From Manis javanica (taxonomy: Eukaryota > Chordata > Mammalia > Pholidota > Manidae), in the NCBI RefSeq assembly GCF_040802235.1, contig NC_133167.1, positions 15,926,501 through 15,990,500 on the forward strand: a DNA stretch of 64,000 nt, read 5' to 3'. Of the stretch, positions 57,380 to 64,000 are shown one piece after another. Within the stretch, counting starts at the first letter, position 1, and each line of letters starts with the position of its first letter. A model generated the notes under the pieces. The model saw only the letters and a list, made by a program, of their open reading frames with translations. It was not told the origin of the DNA and searched no databases. The position numbers and the translations under genes were made by a program.

Positions 57380-57665
57380 ACCTTGTCAGGAAGCCAAGAG
57401 TGGCACTTCAAAGGACATGTTTACCCCCCAGCGATTTCTCTCTTTCACCACCATGTGCTTGCTTCTCATAAAATCAGACCAGACAATGAAGTTGTAAACC
57501 CAGCTGGTAAGATTGATGTCCTATTTATTCCTCCTGCCCCCCTCCAGTGGGTATGGCTCAGGAGCTGTGCACTGTGAGCAATAAACATTCAAATGAAAAT
57601 GCTTCAAAATAGAGATGATCACAATTTAATAACAACAACCAAAAGCAAAAGGCTTTAATTGATAT
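57380..57665. promoter_or_regulatory. repeat-free block, candidate conserved element
   Basis: No repeat match. Contains 'ggacatgttta' (near 57412), 'caataaacattcaaatg' (near 57580) and 'ggctttaattgat' (near 57651). Motif content is moderate and conservation untested. Confidence 0.25.
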
Positions 57666-58419
57666 AGCAGAGAGGTGAATTTGAGAGAACATATGGCATA
57701 CAAATAATGAACTGGACAAAACGGCAAGGAAAAATCTTGACCTTGGGTTTCTGGAAAGCTCTACCTATATTGCTCACAAACATCTGGAGCACATATACAG
57801 AGAATGGACTGTCCCTGTGAAATGTAACCAAACAAATCAACTGCTCTGCAACTTATTTCAAATACTTTCATTTTCACAATGAATCACTGTTACTATTTAT
57901 GATATAAAAAATCAGCAGGTAGACAGATTATAGAAAAATAAGATAGAGTTTCATATACACTGAGATCTCATTGTCTCTACCAAAAAAACAGGCTACTAAA
58001 ATAAACCCCAGAAGTCTTAGATTTTTGTCTACTGCCTTTTGTTTTCTTACATCTATGTAGGACCATAAAGATGAAACTTCAGTGGGGCTTAACACAAGCT
58101 GAATTCACCAGACTTGAGATATGGCAATTTTATGAGAAATCAAAAGCTATCTGTAGGTTTCTCATTCCCTCCCTCTATTTTCTGTGATAATTGGCAGATG
58201 AACTTGTCTGATCCCTAAATTCCAGAAGGAAAAAATACAAAATTGATGTGTGTGCTCACCATAAAAAAAAAGGTATAAAACTGTAACACATCTAATGGTG
58301 GGGACCACGTGCCAAATAAAAAAGGCTTAACTGACTGCTCAAAGTGGAAAACAAATACCTCCCATTTTAATTGTTTTCCTTCAGTATCCCCTAGATCTTA
58401 CACACATATCCCTGTTTTC
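57666..58419. other. unique AT-rich sequence
   Basis: No repeat is recognised. A9 at 58263-58271. Only a 61-codon frame, of no interest. Confidence 0.42.
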
Positions 58420-58502
58420 AGAAAGTAAGCTTCATTTTCCTCAACCATAAAATTAAAGTTAGATTAGATGATCTCCCAGCTGCCTTCCCCATTCAACCAA
58501 AT
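58420..58502 (+). repeat. MIR3-type SINE fragment, plus strand
   Basis: 'ttcattttcctcaaccataa', 'gttagattagatgatctccc' and 'agctgccttcccc' match the middle and 3' part of an old MIR3-class SINE. Confidence 0.6.
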
Positions 58503-58509
58503 TATGATT

Positions 58510-58582
58510 TTAAATATACACACAAAAACTAATATATATTAAAAATATATATTTGTATGTATATATGTATATGTGTGTATAC

Positions 58583-58612
<30 letters not shown>
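58510..58612. repeat. AT-rich tract with a 10-bp inverted repeat
   Basis: TA-rich low complexity. Arms at 58562-58571 and 58578-58587 are perfectly complementary around a TGTGTG spacer, giving a cruciform-capable site. Confidence 0.92.
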
Positions 58613-58613
<1 letters not shown>

Positions 58614-58829
58614 ACTATGTTAGTAGGTCAAGATAATTTGAAAATAAAAATGTACTTTCCCTTGTATCTTACATGCATTTAGCCTCTCCCAGCCTCAGTC
58701 TCTAAATCTGAAAAAAAAGGGAAGACTTGTAATCATGGGTGGAAAATGGGTTACAACTTGCTGGCCAAATCTTATCCTTTGCCAGGATCATTATGTTGAA
58801 AAGCATCAGTGAAGCTATGCCTGGGCGCA

Positions 58830-59147
58830 GCATAAAAGAGTGCTTATATTTATAATGAGTATTTATATATAGTGAGCATTTATTATGAGTAATTATAATA
58901 AGCTATAACACGAGGCAGATCACACATGATATTTCTATGGCTCTCAATAAGCCTATTAAAGAAAGTCTAAACCCTATTCCCTTTGTGGGAAAGTTATAGT
59001 AAGGAAAAAAGAAAAGTTTGGAGTCAACCCTTTAGGGTTTCACACATGAAGAAACAAAGGTCCAAAGAGATGAAATTATTTGCCTGTGGTCAAAACTTGA
59101 ACCTCAATATTCTGAATCCAGATCCATTATACTATACCACAACTTTC
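58830..59147 (-). repeat. MIR SINE with internal expansion, minus strand
   Basis: 'gtgagcatttattatgagta', then 'cacatgaagaaacaaaggtc', 'aaagagatgaaattatttgc' and 'attatactataccac' at the right edge give a reversed MIR. Some 60 extra bases lie between the 3' part and the core. Confidence 0.75.
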
Positions 59148-59214
59148 CCTAAACTCTAGCAAGCTCCACACAAAGGAGTGTCACCCTATGGTCAGTGAAT
59201 TAGGAAGAAGGAAC

Positions 59215-59600
59215 TCCTCCTCCCTAGTTATTTTAAACAGAGTAAGTTTAATTAGGAAGTTAGTTACACACATAACTGAAGAGCTAAGAAGCAAAACAGA
59301 TGAAGCAAACCCAGCGATTCATAACAACAGACAACTGCTATCATCCTTGACCTCAAAGAACACAGGGAGGAGGTAAAGTTCCCAGAAAACCAATATAGAG
59401 GTTACCTGGCAAGAGCTGGACTATGGAGAAAGGAAATGTGGGGAGCTGGAACCTTGGAAGAGATGCAACCCTGATGAAACATGAGGGCAGAGAGAGGGAG
59501 AAATACCCTGGCTTCTCCCCATTTCTCTATCTCCAGTGTTCTCCAAGGGTCTCCGCTGACCAGTCAGCAAGAGAACCTGAGAAACATAGTTGCAGACATA
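59215..59600 (-). mobile_element. old interspersed repeat, LTR-type suspected, minus strand
   Basis: 'gtttaattaggaagttagtt', 'ggaaatgtggggagctggaa', 'ccttggaagagatgcaaccc', 'ccctggcttctccccatttc' follow a common mammalian repeat that I recognise but cannot name. No coding content. Confidence 0.5.
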
Positions 59601-60069
59601 TAAGCAATAACATGAACAAAATAATACATAGATAGATAAGTAGATAAATATAATTTCAGGCCATGAAGCCATGCAACCATGTAAAAAGCTACACCCATAT
59701 CCTAGGATATGCCAAATGTTTTCTACTTAATCCCTTAACTTATTCCTATTAATATATAAAAATATCTCCCCTCTCCTAAATGGAGCAGGATTATCTTTTC
59801 TTCATAGTTGAGTCTCTTGACTCTAGACTCACAATCAAGGGGCAGAGATAAGTATATGGAAGTCTTAATGAAATTTTGCACCAATGCTTAACTAAAATAA
59901 TCTCCTATCTAGATTACTCCAACTCTTGTGTGAAGGTTTAAGACCTTGAGAGGAAAGGAAATTACCAGAAAGAGAGACCCAGGAAAATTTGCTCTTCTAA
60001 ATGAAGTTGTCTTTAAAGCTACTGACTAGAGAGAGTTCTGTAGCTACAGAATCATTGACATCTACAGCA
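59601..60069. other. unique AT-rich sequence
   Basis: Short GATA-unit run ('atagatagataagtagataa', about 59628-59647). Otherwise unassigned. Confidence 0.42.
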
Positions 60070-60227
60070 TCTAAGACAATGACTCCCGAACCATGGTCTT
60101 GACTATCTACATGAGAACCACTTTGAGGTCCCTGTTAAAGACCTAAACTCAAGAACCTACACTAGACACATACAATCAGTAAATCTAGTGGGAGAACCTG
60201 AGCATTGCATTTTGGGTAGAGTCTCTT
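60070..60227 (+). mobile_element. MER5A-like hAT MITE fragment, plus strand
   Basis: 'acaatgactcccgaaccatg' (worn TIR), 'aatcagtaaatctagtggga' and 'gaacctgagcattgcatttt' match MER5A order. The right TIR is missing. Confidence 0.6.
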
Positions 60228-60979
60228 AAGATAATTAAGGAATAAGGGTTCCTAGACAAGGAAATTCTTGACATCAACAAGAAATTCGGGATGTGGCCAC
60301 CAGTGTTTCTTCCCAGGTAAGCTAGTGATACTGTTTAATGACATGTGTCATCTATAACTGCCAAGGGTATATCGCTCTAACAATCCACAGAAAGGCCTAC
60401 CCACTGTCCAGCCCTGTTCCTTGGAAGCTATTCCATCTCTGGACTATGTGTGTACACCTCTCTTTCCCTGGGGAAGAGAGTCCAGAGCCTTCCATTCAAG
60501 AAGCCTGCTTTCCTTCTCCAGTGAAGGCTTCCCCAATTCACTCTCATTTTCGTCTCACACTGAATTCCCCAGGAGAACCATTTTCCTGAAGCTGGGGCCC
60601 CAAAGCTGCCAGCTCCTCATCTGCCATGTCACCCTGAAGTGGTAGAGGAAGCGCCTGTCATAGATACAGCTGCCCCAGCTGTGGGTCTGGGAAGCTTGCC
60701 CACCACAGGTGCTACGGGCTCTGTCCTCTCTGGGGCTGACTAAGGCTGAAAGGCCTGTGTGCTGGTGCCATGGGGCACCTGATCCTGGGAGGCACAGTTC
60801 TCCCAGGTTCCCCCGCCAGTACAGCCTGCAGGATTCCATTCCACAGATTTATAGCCTCCCTTCTTCCCCTCCACAGGGGAGGGATCTGGCTGCAGCATTG
60901 TTATTTGTGCCTGTATAACAGTGTTTCTTTAAACAATCTACAGGAGCCACCTTCCCGGAGATGAAAGACGAAAAGACAG
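60228..60979. other. unique sequence
   Basis: No repeat called. Small frames of 64-94 codons overlap on both strands at 60338-60964 without domain signals. Confidence 0.42.
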
Positions 60980-61250
60980 TGAGATTACCTGCCAGGAACA
61001 TTTAGGCCTTAATGATTTTCACGTGAATGCTCCCAGAGATGCCATATAGCAACTGAGTCACAGGACGCTGTTCTAATAAAATTAAAATTACTGAAATAAA
61101 CTGCCAGGCATCTGGAAAGCACGGAGAACACAACATATTATGTAAGCTGACATCCAAATATTGTATACCTACGTGGCCCCTGAGTTACAACAAAGCTGAG
61201 AGGCATGCTAAGGCCTTATTTACTTCTTTTTGTTTATCATCCTTGTAAGT
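60980..61250. promoter_or_regulatory. repeat-free block, candidate conserved element
   Basis: An E-box CACGTG at 61020-61025 and a perfect AP-1 site TGAGTCA at 61054-61060 lie 28 bases apart, followed by AATTAAAATTA-type sequence. No repeat sequence present. Function inferred only from motif density. Confidence 0.3.
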
Positions 61251-61553
61251 GGATTTTAATCAGTAGGTAGCCAGATCATATTCAATGTAAATTTCTTTTA
61301 TGTTGTCCAGTGGTTACAGTTTATGTCTAATTTTCAAATTCACATTTATATACATTCTAGAGCTGCATTTAGAAACAGGAACTATTCAAAAGAAAAGCAA
61401 AGATGTTTACAAATATCCAAATAATAAATTCCCTTCCTTCTTTTTACATCTAGCTATATTGGAGTCCGTTAGAAACAGACTGAAGATAGGATTAACGGTC
61501 TAAATACGAGTACTTTGTGACTTTACGAAGCTCTGTGTATCACTCTTTAAAAA

Positions 61554-62002
61554 AACATCCCCTCTTACCCATGTTTTCACTTTCCATGATTTCAGTTACG
61601 GGTGGTCAATGGCAATCCAGAAGCAGATGATCCTCCTCCTGACCCATTGTCAGAAGGTCAGGAGCAGCCTAATGCCACATCACACTGCCAACATCATTCA
61701 CCTCTCTTCATCTCATCACGGAGTCATTTTATCATCTCACATCATCACAGGAGAGGTGAGTATAGCACAATGAGCTCTCCTGAGAGACCACATTCACATA
61801 ACTCTTATTACAATATATTGTTACAATTGTTCTATTTTGTTATTGTTAGTGTCTTACTGTGCCTAACTCATAAATTAAACTTTATCATAGGTATGTATCT
61901 AGAGGAAAAAACAGGATTTATAGGGTTCAGCACTTCTCTGCAGTTTCAGGCATCTATCGGGGGACTTGAAATATACCTCTCAAGAGGAGAGGACTACTAT
62001 AT
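61554..62002 (+). mobile_element. Tigger-type DNA transposon, internally deleted, plus strand
   Basis: Left end 'cccctcttacccatgttttc' and right end 'ctcaagaggagaggactact' are the worn TIRs of a Tigger element (Tc1/mariner class). Inside are 'catttatcatctcacatca'-type text, 'cacattcacataactcttat', 'aaactttatcataggtatgt' and 'cagtttcaggcatctatcgg'. At about 450 bases it lacks the transposase gene, so it is a non-autonomous derivative. The 164-codon frame across it is incidental. Confidence 0.88.
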
Positions 62003-62149
62003 TAAATGCCAAATGACATTCAGTTTGATCATGAATATTGATAATATAATATTTATTTTAAATATAATGTATTCATCGGTACTCAACCAAAATTAAAATT
62101 AAACTCATCAGGATCAGAATAACTGTTTGGTTTTACAAAAGTCAAGGAC

Positions 62150-62450
62150 CCTCATCGAGTGGCTTAATGACTTCTTGTTTGTATTCTGTTTGCATAAATT
62201 ATCCATCAAGAGCAGCCATTACACCGGATGCAGCACGGTACTTGTGGAGGAATGAGAGCCCGTCAGGACCCTCATTAAAGGGAAATGTGATTGAAATGGA
62301 GTCACTGTTCCATGCCTGGCAAGGATCTGCTGTCTCCAAGCTCATCCCTTTGCACCAATTCCATCTGAAGTTTGGAAATGGGCTCACAGACCTGGATTTT
62401 TAAAGGCAGTTGGATGCAATCAAACAATAGACGTTGTAAGAGACAGCCGC
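62150..62450. promoter_or_regulatory. repeat-free block, candidate conserved element
   Basis: Bounded by the Tigger on the left. Contains 'ctgtttgcataaattatcc' near 62186 (octamer-like with one mismatch) and 'ggaatgagagcccgtcagg'. The plus frame 62167-62403 and minus frame 62199-62387 are both open, which raises but does not support a coding reading. Confidence 0.3.
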
Positions 62451-63692
62451 TGTGCTTCTAGCCAAATGTGAAAAAGAAAAGAGAGAAAAACAGCCTAATG
62501 GGTTTCAAGTCAGTCAGATGAGTCTCAGAATCAGGTGCTCGGTAATGCTTTCTTCATTCACCTAGCAGGTTATGTACCACAAAAAAAATAATTCCTTTTC
62601 TCAGTATCTACAGACATTCTTTCCACTTCCTGGTGTTACTCACCAATAAACTAGATATGGCTAGGACCCAAGTCATGCTGTGTGTAATACTAATTCAGGA
62701 AGAGAGGCAAAAATAATAGCATCCCCATTTCACATAACACAATCACTGTGTTCCAGTCTGGACACATCCTGCAGTTATTCCAATGTGACCGTATTGCTTC
62801 ATTCAGGAAAATCTCTGAGAATGTTGCTTTCTAGAGAGAGACGATGCAAAATGACTATAGAGCACCAAAGAAATTACATTACAGAAAGAAAGGAACTTCC
62901 CAACAGAGTAATAAGAGGTTGTATTTCTGAGATGTGCAGAACTGAGCATATGTTGTATTGGAATAAAAAATGCAGGTGAATCCGAGGGAAGTGAGAAACA
63001 CAACCAATTCTTATTGCAATCTTAAATAAAACTGCCTATGCACCTAGCGACAGCTCTGGTTTGGTTTACCAAAGTTCAGCTCTGAAAAAAGAAATGGAAG
63101 AGCATTATCAAATGATGATCATCACAATAAACTAGCCTTGGCTAAACCTGCCCTCAAGGCTGGGACACTATTACCAGCAGCTTAAGCTTGTCACAAATGT
63201 TGCATGCAGGACAGCATAACTGTGCAAGATCCACACAGCTGGGGCTCAGAATCACTGGTCTTTAATATTCTAAACTGATACCAAAAATGGCTGAGATGTG
63301 TCTGCTTAGTTATAAAGTACATCCTCAGGCCTGGTAATACTTCATAATACAACCTCATAGATAGGTTCAATTACATGGAAGGACACTGGACACGCAGGTG
63401 ACAGGAAACAGCTGTGCTCCATTTACACAGAGGACAGGAAAAGAGGGAATGAAGTTTAAATTACAACAGGCAGATGTGACAGGTATAAAAAGAAATTAGG
63501 AAAACTAAGTTATTAAAGAAGGGAAACATAATTAGGTGGTACAAGGAGAGCATAAAGGAAGTGGACATTAAAACACTGAAAGTCAACATACATATACATG
63601 GTAACATGACATGTTGATTAGTGCAATCAACCTGTGCATCAAAATTTTTCTCATAAAATAATATCTTGAACGATGTGAAATTACCATTTTGT
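62451..63692. other. unique AT-leaning sequence, 1.2 kb
   Basis: A9 at 62580-62588. No repeat, exon or RNA gene recognised. Confidence 0.42.
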
Positions 63693-63694
63693 TA

Positions 63695-63833
63695 GAACAC
63701 AAATGGTCAAATATCAGCAACTTCAAATGATTCAACCTAATACTTCTGCCTTAAATCAGAACCTTGAATAGTACCTAATGCACATTAGGCAATCCATAAA
63801 TATTTGCAGGATGGGTAAATGAATGAATGAATG
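63695..63833 (+). repeat. LINE-2 3' terminus, plus strand
   Basis: 'atagtacctaatgcacatta', 'ggcaatccataaatatttgc' and a (GAAT)3-type tail at 63821-63832 match the L2 end and its short terminal repeats. Confidence 0.65.
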
Positions 63834-64000
63834 TTCAAAGTTTTTAAATGAGAATGTTTAACTGAATGAGCAAGAGTTTTCTAGTCTGTTTTGTATGTGG
63901 AGCAGTCTTTTTGTGTTTCTTTTTCTCATCTACATTGATGATTTTTCTCTCCAAGGTATCTCCTTTTAATCCATTGCTGAGGTCTTGCTCACTAGTGTCA

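Noticed and set aside
57363..57665. Processed pseudogene with reversed poly(A)
   Set aside because: The flank beyond T17 reads as no recognisable mRNA on the minus strand and no duplicated target site was found by eye.
61602..62096. 164-codon plus frame
   Set aside because: It lies across the non-coding, deleted Tigger element and lacks transposase motifs.

Overview
This window looks like nuclear DNA of a placental (eutherian) mammal, and it is non-coding. I recognise many fossil interspersed repeats that date it to that group: MIR SINEs, LINE-2, several old LINE-1 3' ends, MLT1/ERVL-type solo LTRs, two MER5A-like hAT fragments and a Tigger deletion derivative. There are also dinucleotide microsatellites. 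I found no protein-coding gene, no rRNA or tRNA, no CRISPR array and no bacterial or viral gene organisation. Open reading frames are short, and several begin at non-ATG codons. The long ones lie in pyrimidine-skewed stretches, repeats or microsatellites, and I treat them as chance frames. I cannot tell whether the window is intergenic or inside a large intron. I saw no Alu, B1/B2, CAN-type, Bov-type or equine-type SINE, so the species cannot be fixed. The absence of any young SINE over 64 kb is itself notable.

Layout. 1-12.5 kb is mostly unique sequence. It holds an early (TG)n, a polypyrimidine tract, MIR and L2 fragments, an LTR-like element (about 5.3-5.8 kb) and a GC-rich block with a small tandem duplication and a G-run (about 8.8 kb). 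12.5-14.7 kb is a nested locus: a minus-strand L1 3' end sits inside a plus-strand L2, followed by an old hAT-like element. 16.2-17.7 kb pairs a probable LTR with an AT-rich, repeat-free block that is the best candidate here for a conserved regulatory element. 18-33 kb carries scattered MIR, L2, L1 and LTR fragments, an MLT1 LTR (24.8-25.3 kb) and a small CpG-richer patch (28.6-28.8 kb). 33.7-34.8 kb contains an 83-bp uninterrupted (TG)n, an MLT1-like LTR beginning with a 21-bp triplicate repeat, and a (TG)n(GA)n microsatellite. 36.9-48.9 kb shows several repeat-in-repeat insertions: MIR within or beside L2, and an LTR within a MIR. 50.8-55.5 kb has an L1 3' end, an LTR and a broken L2, with a GC-rich 1-kb insert carrying the longest open frame. 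56-64 kb has MIR, MER5A, Tigger and L2 fossils, separated by repeat-free AT-rich islands.

No gene network can be described. The functional candidates are the repeat-free islands with clustered transcription-factor-like motifs (about 6.6-7.2, 16.6-17.7, 40.4-40.7, 44.1-44.4, 49.0-49.3, 57.4-57.7, 61.0-61.25 and 62.15-62.45 kb). They are nominated by inspection only, and their conservation is untested. Repeat boundaries are estimates by eye, within about 10-40 bases. Family names rest on recalled consensus sequences, not on a search.
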